A stretch of DNA of 61,990 nt from an uncultured Clostridia bacterium (lineage in GTDB: Bacteria > Bacillota > Dehalobacteriia > UBA4068): positions 1 through 61,990 of the forward strand of contig CALXRV010000018.1 of the NCBI GenBank assembly GCA_944390945.1. The letters run 5' to 3'. Positions 1 through 7,776 of the stretch are shown here, in pieces. Position 1 is the stretch's first letter. Each line of letters opens with the position of its first letter. The translations under genes were made by a program, and so were the position numbers. The notes below the pieces were generated by a model. It searched no databases. It was not told the origin of the DNA and was given only the letters and a program-made list of their open reading frames with translations.

Positions 1-80
1 GTCAGGGTACGATGCGTCAGGATAGGGCATGATGCAGCATCTGCCGGCAGCGCTTTGGCGACCGGCTGTTCCGGCCGGGA

Positions 81-983
81 TCAGCTTTCTGCAAAGATCT
101 CGGTTTCCTGCACGCATTCTTCTTTCAGCTTACCGACAAGGAATTCCAGCGCAGCGACGACATGCGGCCGGATATCGCCGCCGATCAGCACATACATGAT
201 ATCGTCGCCCACCGTCAGTTCCCCTTCGTTGAGCCAGGTGCGAATATAATGAATGCCCGGCATGCGGTAGGTCTCCGCTACCGCAGCGGCAGCTTTTTCC
301 GCATCATGGCTAAACCGCATACCGCGCACGGCCGGCGCCTGTTGCGCGCCGCTGCGTACCGCTGCTTTTGCCGTTTCGCGTACTACACCGTTATGCACGA
401 GATACATGCCGATCTTCGCCGCGCTGGCATCTGCTTTCGCTTCTTTCAGCCAGGCATTGAGCGAGGGCGGCGTTTTTTTGCCCGTCGCCGGGGCGGCACA
501 ATCTGCCGAACCAGCAGAAGCAAGCATATCCAGGCCATGCGCGATCGCTTCCAATACGGCGGCCAGGTTTTCCCTGGCCGCTTTTTCGCTGCCAGGCAGA
601 TTGACGATCAGCGAGCGGCCGCGAATGCCGGCAGCCGCACGGGAAAGGCAGCCGCGGGGCGTGATGCGCAGACTTTCTGCACGCATCGCTTCCGGAATGC
701 CACGCACTTCGCGCTCGACCACACGCAAGGTGGCCTCGGGCGTAATATCGCGCGGCGAAAAGCCGGTGCCGCCGGTGGTGAGGATGAGCGGGGTCTGCAG
801 GATATCCGCGCAATGAATCAGTTCGGCGCAGATCTGCTCCTGCTCATCCGGAATGATGCGGGTATGGATGACCGAATAACCGGCCTCTGCCAGCATGGCG
901 CAGAGCGCAGGCCCGCTGGTATCGACGCGTTCGCCGCGCGCGCCTTTGTCGCTGATGGTGATGACTGCGGCTGAATAGGGCAT
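81..983 (-). CDS. MoaB/MogA-type molybdopterin protein fused to a MoaE-like domain
   Basis: The protein has 300 residues. Residues 1-160 match the MoaB/MogA fold: the molybdopterin-binding loop TTGGTGFSPRDITPEA (about 69-84) and NLPGS (about 128-132) are present. This family adenylylates molybdopterin before molybdenum insertion in the cytoplasm. Residues from about 172 (LNAWLKEAKADASAAKIGMY) to the end resemble MoaE, the large subunit of molybdopterin synthase, with an ELTVGDDIMYVLIGGDIR segment. The fusion would join two non-adjacent steps of cofactor synthesis. The ATG at 983 is chosen because AAAAGGAGGAG lies just upstream; the open frame extends to 1112 but that part has no family similarity. 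The likely client, a molybdenum hydroxylase, is encoded at 7777-10629. The MoaB call is firm; the catalytic ability of the MoaE-like part is uncertain. Confidence 0.85.
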   Translation of the reverse strand: MPYSAAVITISDKGARGERVDTSGPALCAMLAEAGYSVIHTRIIPDEQEQICAELIHCADILQTPLILTTGGTGFSPRDITPEATLRVVEREVRGIPEAMRAESLRITPRGCLSRAAAGIRGRSLIVNLPGSEKAARENLAAVLEAIAHGLDMLASAGSADCAAPATGKKTPPSLNAWLKEAKADASAAKIGMYLVHNGVVRETAKAAVRSGAQQAPAVRGMRFSHDAEKAAAAVAETYRMPGIHYIRTWLNEGELTVGDDIMYVLIGGDIRPHVVAALEFLVGKLKEECVQETEIFAES

Positions 984-1143
984 GGGGTCTCCTCCTTTTG
1001 CCACCGGTTCTGCTGCATAGGCGGTTTTGCTGTGCACTACAACCGGCGGGTTTTGTATTGTTTCTGCATGCGTCGGTCTTTCCCTGCCCGGCGTTGCCGC
1101 TGATTGCGGCATAAGCCTGGCGGAAAGCCGGCGCAGCCAGGCG

Positions 1144-1812
1144 TTAGCGGCTGCGCAGCAGGACGAAATGATTGCGGGAAAATTCGATCATGCCTTCTGC
1201 GCGCATACGGCTGAGCTCGTTTGACATCGCGCTACGGTCGACGGAAAGATAGTCGGCAAGCTGTTGGCGGTTAAACGGGATTTCCAGTCCAGGGCCACCC
1301 TGCCGCTGCGCTTCGGCAGAGAGATAGGACAGCAGCTTTTCCCGCGTCGTGCGTTGCGACATGTGGATTAGCTTTTCCTGCATCAGCAGGTTTTTGCCAG
1401 CCAGCGCGGAAAGCAGGTTGCGGATCAGGCGCGCATGGAAGGCACAGGCGGAACTGCAGCTGGTCAGGATGCGGCGCATATCGAGAAAGAGCGCTGTGGC
1501 AGGCTCTGCCGCGACAACGCTGACGCCAAGCGTTGCGCATTCCGCGCAGGCATAGGTCTCGGCAAACAGCTGTCCCGGACCGGCCTCGGCGAGAATATTG
1601 CGGTTGCCCCAAAAATCCTCGCGGATGATATGCACGCTGCCGTTGAGTACCAGTCCCACCGCGCCCGGGCGTTCGCCGCAGCGCAGGATGAATTCATTTT
1701 TCGCATAATCCGCCGTGGTTGCCGCCAAACAGTCGAGCATGGCAATCAGCTCTTTTTCGCTGACGCCGCTGAAAAGCGGAGAATGCAGCAGAACGGGTAA
1801 ATATTTTTTCAT
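1144..1812 (-). CDS. Crp/Fnr-family transcriptional regulator, probably HcpR-like
   Basis: This 222-residue protein has the Crp/Fnr layout: an N-terminal cyclic-nucleotide-binding-type beta domain (about 10-130), a long dimer helix, and a C-terminal winged helix with the recognition region LADYLSVDRSAMSNELSRMR (about 185-204). No N-terminal FNR cysteine cluster is visible, so it is not a classical Fe-S Fnr. It is divergent from the ferredoxin-hcp pair, the usual setting of HcpR, which controls hybrid cluster protein genes under nitrosative stress. A 14-bp inverted repeat lies just downstream of its own promoter, suggesting autoregulation. GAGAAGGAAA precedes the ATG. Family assignment is firm; HcpR function is inferred from position. 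Confidence 0.85.
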   Translation of the reverse strand: MKKYLPVLLHSPLFSGVSEKELIAMLDCLAATTADYAKNEFILRCGERPGAVGLVLNGSVHIIREDFWGNRNILAEAGPGQLFAETYACAECATLGVSVVAAEPATALFLDMRRILTSCSSACAFHARLIRNLLSALAGKNLLMQEKLIHMSQRTTREKLLSYLSAEAQRQGGPGLEIPFNRQQLADYLSVDRSAMSNELSRMRAEGMIEFSRNHFVLLRSR

Positions 1813-1834
1813 TTTCCTTCTCCCGTTGGAAAAA

Positions 1835-1882
1835 CAACAGATTTGTTGCTTTCATTATAATATAATCTAGCCATAAAGGCAA
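1835..1882 (-). promoter_or_regulatory. Promoter and operator between crp/fnr gene and ferredoxin-hcp
   Basis: On the minus strand TTGCCT (1882-1877) and TATAAT (1859-1854) are separated by exactly 17 bp, a good sigma-A promoter for the regulator gene. Just downstream, at 1835-1848, is the inverted repeat CAACAGATTTGTTG (5-bp arms, 4-bp gap), placed near the start site where a bound protein would block transcription. On the plus strand, overlapping TATAAT hexamers occur at 1856-1866 but no good -35 is visible, as expected of an activator-dependent promoter for the hcp unit. Binding by the adjacent Crp/Fnr protein is inferred. Confidence 0.6.
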
Positions 1883-1922
1883 GCAAAGCTGTCGCCTGCG
1901 TCAGCAAAAGGGAGGGATTTTC

Positions 1923-2654
1923 ATGTTACGGAAGATCATTCGCATTGACCGGGAAGCCTGCGATGGTTGTGGAATGTGCGTAAAGGCCTGTCATGAAGGG
2001 GCGATCGGCCTGGTTGCAGGCAAGGCTGCCCTGCTGCGTGAGGATTATTGCGATGGGTTGGGCGATTGTCTGCCAGCCTGCCCGGCGGGCGCGATTTCTT
2101 TTGAAGAGCGCGAGGCAGCAGCTTATGATGCGGCAGCGGTCCAGAAAAGCCAAAAAAAGGAGCAGGAGCCGGCTGCAGCCGGTATTAAGCCGGGCATTTG
2201 TCCCGGTAGCCTGGCACGGCGGATCGAGCGACCGGCCGCCGCTGCGCCAACCGCTGCGGCTGAGGCAGCCGGAGCGGCGGGGGAGTTGATGCAGTGGCCG
2301 GTGCAGATCAAGCTGCTGCCAGTAAAAGCGCCGTATTATCAGGATGCAGACCTGTTGATTGCAGCAGACTGTACAGCCTATGCCTATGCCGCTTTCCACG
2401 CGCAGTTCATCCGCGGACGGATCACCCTGGTTGGCTGCCCGAAGCTGGATGCGGTTGATTATGCGGAAAAGCTGACCGCTATCCTGCGTGAAAACGAGGT
2501 ACGCAGCGTACTGGTTACACGTATGCAGGTGCCCTGCTGCGGTGGACTGGAACGCGCCGTGCTGGCCGCCATTGCGGAAAACGGTAAATGCATCCCGTGG
2601 CGGATCGTGACGATCGCTGCCGACGGAACGATAGTGGGCGAAAGAAAAGGATAG
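1923..2654 (+). CDS. 4Fe-4S ferredoxin-domain protein upstream of hcp
   Basis: The protein has 243 residues. The N-terminus has one complete cluster motif, CDGCGMCVKAC (Cys13, 16, 19, 23). A second motif, CDGLGDCLPACP (Cys43, 49, 53), has leucine where the second cysteine is expected, so it may hold an incomplete or differently ligated cluster. An Ala/Glu/Pro-rich linker follows (about 70-125), then a C-terminal domain with PCCGGLERAV near residue 205. Proteins of this type commonly precede hydroxylamine reductase genes and probably feed electrons to it. The gene starts at an ATG after AAGGGAGGGATTTTC and ends 44 bp before hcp, so the two are likely cotranscribed. Confidence 0.85.
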   Translation: MLRKIIRIDREACDGCGMCVKACHEGAIGLVAGKAALLREDYCDGLGDCLPACPAGAISFEEREAAAYDAAAVQKSQKKEQEPAAAGIKPGICPGSLARRIERPAAAAPTAAAEAAGAAGELMQWPVQIKLLPVKAPYYQDADLLIAADCTAYAYAAFHAQFIRGRITLVGCPKLDAVDYAEKLTAILRENEVRSVLVTRMQVPCCGGLERAVLAAIAENGKCIPWRIVTIAADGTIVGERKG

Positions 2655-2698
2655 GCTGAAGGAATGAAGAGATGAGGAGATAGAAAGGGGAAATCAGG

Positions 2699-4282
2699 AT
2701 GACGAATGAAATGTTTTGTTTTCAATGCGAGCAGACAGCCGGCGGCAAAGGCTGCAGCGGGCATTGCGGCGTATGCGGCAAGACGGCGGAGGTCGCCAAT
2801 GCACAGGATGACCTGACGAAAGCGCTGATCGGGTTAGCGCTGGCGCTGGATGGTAAAAGGCCGAGCGCTGCGCAGCGCAAGCTGATGATGGAGGCGATGT
2901 TCGCCACGCTGACCAATGTCAGCTTTGACCAGGGGCGGATTGCGGCCCTGACCGCGGCGGCAGAAGCGGAGGCAAAGACTATCCAGGGCGCCGCGGCCGG
3001 AGCAGCCTGCGCACCCAGCGGTCAGCCACTGCGGTTATGGCAGGCAGATGAAGATATTCGTTCGCTGAAATCGCTGATTCTTTTCGGCTTGCGCGGCATG
3101 GCGGCATATGCCTATCATGCGCAGGTGCTGGGTTATGCAGATGATCTGGTTTCCGATCTCTTCTTTTCCGGCTTGCGTGCGGTGGGCGATCTTCAGGCTG
3201 GGATGGAGCAGCTGCTGCCGGTGATTGACCGGGTGGGCGAGATCAATCTGCGCTGCATGGCGCTGCTCGACCGCGCCAATACGGAAACATACGGTACGCC
3301 GGCGCCGGTCGAGGTGCCGCTTGCTGTGGAACCCGGGCCGTTTATCGTGGTCAGCGGTCATGATCTGCATGATCTTGCGTTGTTGCTCGAGCAGACGAAG
3401 GAAAGCGGCGTTGCCGTTTATACGCATGGCGAGATGCTGCCAGCGCATGCCTATCCGCTTTTGCGGGCCTATCCGCATCTGAAAGGGCATATCGGTACGG
3501 CCTGGCAAAACCAGCAGCAAGAATTTGCCGGCCTGCCGGCGCCGATCCTCTTTACGACCAACTGCCTGATGCCGCCGAAGGAAAGCTATGCGGACCGCGT
3601 ATTTACTACCGGCCCGGTCTCCTGGCCAGGCGCATCACATATTGATGAAGAGAAGGATTTCACGCCGCTGATCGAAAAGGCACGCGCTTTGGGCGGCTTT
3701 ACGGAAACGTGGCAGTTCACCGGCATCAATGGCGGCAAAACGCTGACGACTGGTTTTGGTCATGGCGCGATCTTGGCGCAGGCCGATGCGGTGGTGGATG
3801 CGGTGAAACGGGGTGAGATCCGCCATTTCTTCCTCGTTGCCGGCTGCGATGGCGTGCGCAAAAGCCGCAGCTATTATACGGAATTTGTCAAGCAGACGCC
3901 GCCGGACAGCGTGGTGCTGACCCTGGCATGCGGCAAGTTCCGCTTTAATGATCTGGACCTGGGTACGGTGGCCGGTCTGCCGCGTCTGCTCGATATGGGG
4001 CAATGCAACGATGCCTATGGCGCGATACGGGTCGCGCTGGCGCTGGCGGAGGCACTTCAATGCGGCGTGAACGAGCTGCCGCTGTCGCTGGTGCTCTCCT
4101 GGTATGAGCAAAAGGCGGTCTGTATCCTGCTCACCCTGCTGCATCTCGGCATCCGCAATATCCTGCTCGGCCCCACCCTGCCTGCTTTTCTTTCGCCGGC
4201 GGTGGCCGCGTATCTTGTAGAAAAATATCAGATCGCGCCCATTTCCACACCAGAGGCGGATCTGGCCCGGCTGCTCGGCTGA
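2699..4282 (+). CDS. hcp: Hydroxylamine reductase / hybrid cluster protein
   Basis: This 527-residue protein is the full length of the anaerobe-type Hcp family. Its N-terminus has the cysteine motif CFQCEQTAGGKGC followed by CGVCGK (Cys7, 10, 19, 23, 26), which holds the [4Fe-4S] cluster. Hybrid-cluster ligand regions are recognisable further on, such as TTNCLMPP, VAGCDGVRKSRSYYTEF and LACGKFRFNDLDLG. Hcp reduces hydroxylamine and, more physiologically, nitric oxide, protecting Fe-S enzymes in the cytoplasm. An upstream AGAAAGGGGAAATCAGG supplies the ribosome site. The partner ferredoxin precedes it, a Crp/Fnr gene is divergent, and a strong terminator follows. Confidence 0.97.
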   Translation: MTNEMFCFQCEQTAGGKGCSGHCGVCGKTAEVANAQDDLTKALIGLALALDGKRPSAAQRKLMMEAMFATLTNVSFDQGRIAALTAAAEAEAKTIQGAAAGAACAPSGQPLRLWQADEDIRSLKSLILFGLRGMAAYAYHAQVLGYADDLVSDLFFSGLRAVGDLQAGMEQLLPVIDRVGEINLRCMALLDRANTETYGTPAPVEVPLAVEPGPFIVVSGHDLHDLALLLEQTKESGVAVYTHGEMLPAHAYPLLRAYPHLKGHIGTAWQNQQQEFAGLPAPILFTTNCLMPPKESYADRVFTTGPVSWPGASHIDEEKDFTPLIEKARALGGFTETWQFTGINGGKTLTTGFGHGAILAQADAVVDAVKRGEIRHFFLVAGCDGVRKSRSYYTEFVKQTPPDSVVLTLACGKFRFNDLDLGTVAGLPRLLDMGQCNDAYGAIRVALALAEALQCGVNELPLSLVLSWYEQKAVCILLTLLHLGIRNILLGPTLPAFLSPAVAAYLVEKYQIAPISTPEADLARLLG

Positions 4283-4302
4283 GCATGTGCCGCGCTGCAA
4301 GG

Positions 4303-4338
4303 AAACAGACGCCCTGCCGGAAGGCAGGGCGCCTGTTT
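4303..4338 (+). terminator. Rho-independent terminator after hcp
   Basis: A 16-position stem with one mismatch (4303-4318 with 4323-4338) and a GGAA tetraloop contains GCCCTGCC/GGCAGGGC. Its AAACAG and CTGTTT flanks give an A-rich and a T-rich side. It sits 20 bp after the hcp stop. Confidence 0.85.
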
Positions 4339-4447
4339 CTGTGGGCTTTTCTGTGGGCTTTTTCTGTGGATTGATACGGAAGGCGCTGAGAGATGTTGCA
4401 AGGCGTTTGCTGATGCAAATCCTTGGGGGTAACTGGGCAGAGTATTT

Positions 4448-5323
4448 TTATGTAGAGACAGCGAGCATGCGCCGGATGTACTCGATCATCTTGCGTGCGG
4501 CAGGGGAAGCGTAGGCCTGGGAAGGGATGGCCACCCCCAGCACAATATGACGCGGTGGGTCGAAGGGCAGCATCACCACGCGGTTGACCCGTCCTTTGGT
4601 GATCAGTTCATTCATGATACTGATGCCTAACCCGTATTCGACCAGCGACATGGCGGCATAGTTTTCTATGGTCGAAAAGCGGATCTGCGGCTGCACGCCG
4701 CATTCGCGCAACAGGTTGACCACGTCATAATCCTCACCGCGACTGGGCATGATGAAAGGCTGCCCCTGACATTGCTCCAGCCGGATCGCCTTTTCTCTGG
4801 CCAGCGGATGTTCCGGCGGCAGCACGGCCAGCATTGGGTCCTTGCGCAAGGGGATCCATTCACAATGCGGCAACGGCGGGTAGCTGTAGAGACAGAAATC
4901 AACCAGGCGTTGCTCCATCCAGCTGTCCAGCTCCTGATGGACGCCTTCCATCAGCTGGATGCTGACGCCGGGAAAATCTTCCTGAAAAGCGCAGAGCACA
5001 CGCGGCAGCCAGTGCGCGGCAATGCTGGAATAGCTGCCGATGCTGACCCGGCCGCAGGAAAGCCCGCGCAGTTCTTCCGCCTCCTGCAGCAGCAGCGCTT
5101 CCGCATGCAGCAGCTCGCGCAGTGCAGGCAGCAAGCGCTGCCCATTTTCCGTCAGTGTTACGCCTGCGTGGCTGCGCCGCAGCAGGGTTAGGCCGAGCTG
5201 GTTCTCTACCGCTTCCACCATATGGCTGATGCCTGAAGGCGTGTAGCCCAGCTCTGCAGCTGCGGCAGAAAAACTGCCGGCTTCGATCGCTTGCAGCAAC
5301 GCCTGGTATTTTTGTGTATCCAT
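4448..5323 (-). CDS. LysR-family transcriptional regulator
   Basis: The protein has 291 residues. Residues 1-60 form a LysR winged helix-turn-helix (FSAAAAELGYTPSGISHMVE), and residues 90-290 are a type 2 periplasmic-binding-like effector domain beginning RVSIGSYSSIAAHWLPRVL. It is divergent from a HAD hydrolase / aminotransferase / molybdenum hydroxylase cluster, which it probably controls. The intergenic region contains a 13-bp palindrome of the LysR T-N11-A type. It resembles the truncated LysR protein at the right edge of the window in length of domains and several motifs. The inducer is unknown. Confidence 0.9.
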   Translation of the reverse strand: MDTQKYQALLQAIEAGSFSAAAAELGYTPSGISHMVEAVENQLGLTLLRRSHAGVTLTENGQRLLPALRELLHAEALLLQEAEELRGLSCGRVSIGSYSSIAAHWLPRVLCAFQEDFPGVSIQLMEGVHQELDSWMEQRLVDFCLYSYPPLPHCEWIPLRKDPMLAVLPPEHPLAREKAIRLEQCQGQPFIMPSRGEDYDVVNLLRECGVQPQIRFSTIENYAAMSLVEYGLGISIMNELITKGRVNRVVMLPFDPPRHIVLGVAIPSQAYASPAARKMIEYIRRMLAVST

Positions 5324-5337
5324 CGCGGCCCTTTCTT

Positions 5338-5350
5338 ATACAATTTGTAT
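5338..5350. promoter_or_regulatory. LysR-type operator palindrome
   Basis: ATACAATTTGTAT is a perfect palindrome around a central T and fits the LysR T-N11-A pattern. It lies 15 bp upstream of the LysR start in the divergent region, the usual autoregulatory position. A possible weak forward promoter for the HAD gene is TTGTCA at 5404-5409 and TAGCAT at 5428-5433 (18-bp spacer). Confidence 0.55.
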
Positions 5351-5461
5351 CAACGGCTATAATAACTTTGCTATTTACTTAAAGATAATCATCAGGTATG
5401 CTTTTGTCAATAGATATTTCTGAAAATTAGCATCTGTTGGGAAATTCCAAGGAAGGGATGG

Positions 5462-6166
5462 ATGAAAATGGCACTGCCAAAAGCGATCTCCTTTGATAAT
5501 TTCGGTACGATCATCGACTGGGAGGGCGAGATTCAGAAGTATTTCCAGGGTTTCATGCAGCGCAAGGGTATCGAAGGGGTTACGCCGAAAACATTACAGC
5601 GTCGCTGGGAGGAAATACAGTTCGACTATATCCGTGAATACCGCCCTTATGTGCAGGTGCTCAAGGATACGTTGGGCATGACCTGCCGTGAATTCGGCTT
5701 TTCCTTTACCCAGCAGGATTGCGAGGAGTTTGCCGCTTCCATGGGCAGCTGGCAGCCTTTTCCGGATTCGCATGACGCGCTGCTGGAGCTGAAAAAGTAT
5801 GTCAAGATCACCCTGATCACCAATACGGATAACGACATCATCCGCGAATCCGTGCGGCAGATCGGCGTGGAATTTGACGATATTGTCACGGCGGAGATGG
5901 CTGGAGCTTATAAACCGAGCCATAAAGGGTTTTACCTTTCCCAAAAAAGGTTGGGTTTGACGGAAAAAGAGATCCTGCATGCCGCGTTCGGCTTCAAATA
6001 TGATATCCTACCTGCAACCGAGCTTGGTTATCAGACCTGCTGGGTCAACCGCCAGGGCGAACCGCGGCCGCTTGACGTTTGGGAGAGCTTTATGGTCGGC
6101 GATTTGAAAACGTTGGCCCGGCTGATCAAGCTGACGGCGATCGAAGACGGCGTCTGCCATGTTTGA
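5462..6166 (+). CDS. HAD-superfamily hydrolase (haloacid dehalogenase type II-like)
   Basis: This 234-residue protein starts with the HAD motif I FDNFGTIIDW (nucleophile Asp12). It is the single-Asp form seen in 2-haloacid dehalogenase-like members rather than the DxD phosphatase form. Motif II is ITLITNTDND, motif III lies around AGAYKPSHKGF (conserved Lys), and an acidic motif IV is replaced by FGFKYDILPATELG, so metal binding may be altered. The product is probably a cytoplasmic hydrolase of a small organic acid or phosphate. It is first in a plus-strand series with an aminotransferase and a molybdenum hydroxylase. A second ATG two codons in is an equally good start. Substrate is unknown. 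Confidence 0.8.
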   Translation: MKMALPKAISFDNFGTIIDWEGEIQKYFQGFMQRKGIEGVTPKTLQRRWEEIQFDYIREYRPYVQVLKDTLGMTCREFGFSFTQQDCEEFAASMGSWQPFPDSHDALLELKKYVKITLITNTDNDIIRESVRQIGVEFDDIVTAEMAGAYKPSHKGFYLSQKRLGLTEKEILHAAFGFKYDILPATELGYQTCWVNRQGEPRPLDVWESFMVGDLKTLARLIKLTAIEDGVCHV

Positions 6167-6175
6167 TCCGCTGCC

Positions 6176-6240
6176 TGCAAGCAAGTAAGTAAGCAGGCGT
6201 AAGTAAGCAGATGAGCAAGCAAGCAGATGAGCAAGCAAGG
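6176..6240. repeat. Low-complexity short tandem repeat
   Basis: The 65 bp between the HAD and aminotransferase genes are built from imperfect copies of GTAAGTAAGCAG and ATGAGCAAGCAAGCAG. The pattern suggests slippage expansion. The repeat ends just before the AAAAGGAGG ribosome site of the next gene. Confidence 0.75.
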
Positions 6241-6259
6241 GAAAAGGAGGTCATATCCC

Positions 6260-7615
6260 ATGTTGCGAACCGCTTTACCGAAGATCGTCACCGATACGTT
6301 GCCCGGCCCACGCTCCGCTGCCTTGATTGCACGACGGGCGGAAGCGATTCCCTCTGCCATTAAATGCATTTATCCGGTCGCGATCGCCCGCGGGGAAGGC
6401 GCGATGGTGGAGGATCTTGATGGCAATCGCTTTCTTGACTGGATTGGCGGCGTAGGGGTGCTCAATATCGGTTTTTCCCATCCAGAGGTCGTGGCTGCGC
6501 TTAAAGAGCAGGCGGACCGCTTTTTTCACGCCATGTTCAATATGATGACGCATGAGGGCTATGTTGCGCTGGCGGAAAAACTGTGCGAGATCGTCCCGGT
6601 CATGGGCGGAAAAAAGCGTGCTTTTTTTGCCAACAGTGGCGCGGAGGCAGTGGAAAACGCGGTCAAGATCGCCAAGGCTTATACCGGTCGGCCGAATATC
6701 ATTGTATTTTCCAGTGGGTTCCATGGCCGCACAAATCTGGCGATGGCCATGTCTGCCAAAAAGGCGCTGGCGCGCGGCATGGGGCCGTTCCCAGAAGGCG
6801 TCTACCGCGCGGAATATCCTTATCTGTATCATGCGCCGGCACATTTGGCTGAGGATGAGCAGCTGGAATGGTTCCTTTCTGATCTGGAGCGGGTTTTTGA
6901 AGAGGGTACGCTGCCGGAATATACGGCTGCGATCGTTGTGGAGCCAATTCTGGGCGACGGTGGTTTTGCCGGCGTACCAATCGCCTGGGCGCAGCGGGTG
7001 CGGCAGCTTTGCGACAAATACGGCATTATGTTGGTGGCGGACGAGATCCAATGCGGTTGGTGCCGGTCCGGCAAGTGGTTTGTCTCCAATTATTGGCAGG
7101 AAGCTGGCGCTGCGCCGGATATTCTCTGCACGGCGAAATCGATCGCAGCAGGCGCACCGCTTTCTGCTATCGTGGCGCGCGAGGAGATTATGCAGGCTGT
7201 ACCGGACGGCGTGATCGGCGGTACTTATTGCGGCAATGCGATGGCTTGCGCCGCTGCCCTGAAGGTGATCGAGGTTATGGAGCGCGACCATCTGGCAGAA
7301 CGCGCGCTGGTGATCGGCGAGAAGGTGTTGGGCCGTTATCGGGAGTGGATGGAGGAATTCCCCTGCATCGGCGATGCGCGTGGCCTGGGCAGCATGATCG
7401 GCCTGGAATTTGTTCGGAGCCGCGAGAGCCGTGAACCTGCCGGCCAGCTCGTCTATGCTATCGTACAGGAATGCGCGCGCAACGGCTTGTTGGTGGAGAG
7501 CGCAGCCAAAGACGGCAATGTCATCCGCTTCCTGGCGCCGCTGGTGATGACGGATGAACAGACCGAAGCTGGCCTGCACATCCTGCATGATGCGATCGCA
7601 GCTGTTACGCGCTAA
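6260..7615 (+). CDS. Class III aminotransferase, 4-aminobutyrate aminotransferase-like
   Basis: The protein has 451 residues, the normal length for the family. It has the PLP-phosphate loop FANSGAEAVENAVKIA (about 113-128), the GFHGR motif, the DEIQ segment (VADEIQCGWCRSG) that contacts the PLP pyridine nitrogen, and the Schiff-base lysine Lys293 in CTAKSIAAGAPLSA. Class III enzymes transfer an omega- or alpha-amino group to 2-oxoglutarate or pyruvate. GABA, beta-amino acids or ornithine-like amines are candidate donors. The ATG at 6260 is chosen because AAAAGGAGG lies 10 bp upstream; the open frame begins earlier inside a tandem repeat. Its neighbours suggest amine or amino acid degradation. 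The exact substrate cannot be read from sequence. Confidence 0.9.
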   Translation: MLRTALPKIVTDTLPGPRSAALIARRAEAIPSAIKCIYPVAIARGEGAMVEDLDGNRFLDWIGGVGVLNIGFSHPEVVAALKEQADRFFHAMFNMMTHEGYVALAEKLCEIVPVMGGKKRAFFANSGAEAVENAVKIAKAYTGRPNIIVFSSGFHGRTNLAMAMSAKKALARGMGPFPEGVYRAEYPYLYHAPAHLAEDEQLEWFLSDLERVFEEGTLPEYTAAIVVEPILGDGGFAGVPIAWAQRVRQLCDKYGIMLVADEIQCGWCRSGKWFVSNYWQEAGAAPDILCTAKSIAAGAPLSAIVAREEIMQAVPDGVIGGTYCGNAMACAAALKVIEVMERDHLAERALVIGEKVLGRYREWMEEFPCIGDARGLGSMIGLEFVRSRESREPAGQLVYAIVQECARNGLLVESAAKDGNVIRFLAPLVMTDEQTEAGLHILHDAIAAVTR

Positions 7616-7663
7616 TGCTCTGCTGGCATGGCGGGTATCGGTTGATGATCGGGAAAAACTGCG

Positions 7664-7734
7664 CAGCCATGCGGCGGCCTTTGGCCGTTGCATGGCTGTG
7701 ATGCAGCGGCACGCTGCAGGGTAGCCGTGCCGCT
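7664..7734. other. Two hairpins between aminotransferase and molybdenum hydroxylase genes
   Basis: One hairpin pairs CAGCCATGC (7664-7672) with 7690-7698 and continues into GGCGGCC/GGCCGTT. A second pairs AGCGGCAC (7705-7712) with 7727-7734. Neither is followed by a T-run, so they are more likely mRNA processing or stability elements, or a weak attenuator, than terminators. Confidence 0.45.
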
Positions 7735-7776
7735 GGCAGGATATCGAAAAGGTGAAAGAGAAAGCGAGGAGCAAAT

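Noticed and set aside
1..80. Partial gene at the left edge
   Set aside because: No open frame with a recognisable motif crosses these bases; a weak CCGGC/GCCGG hairpin is all that can be seen.
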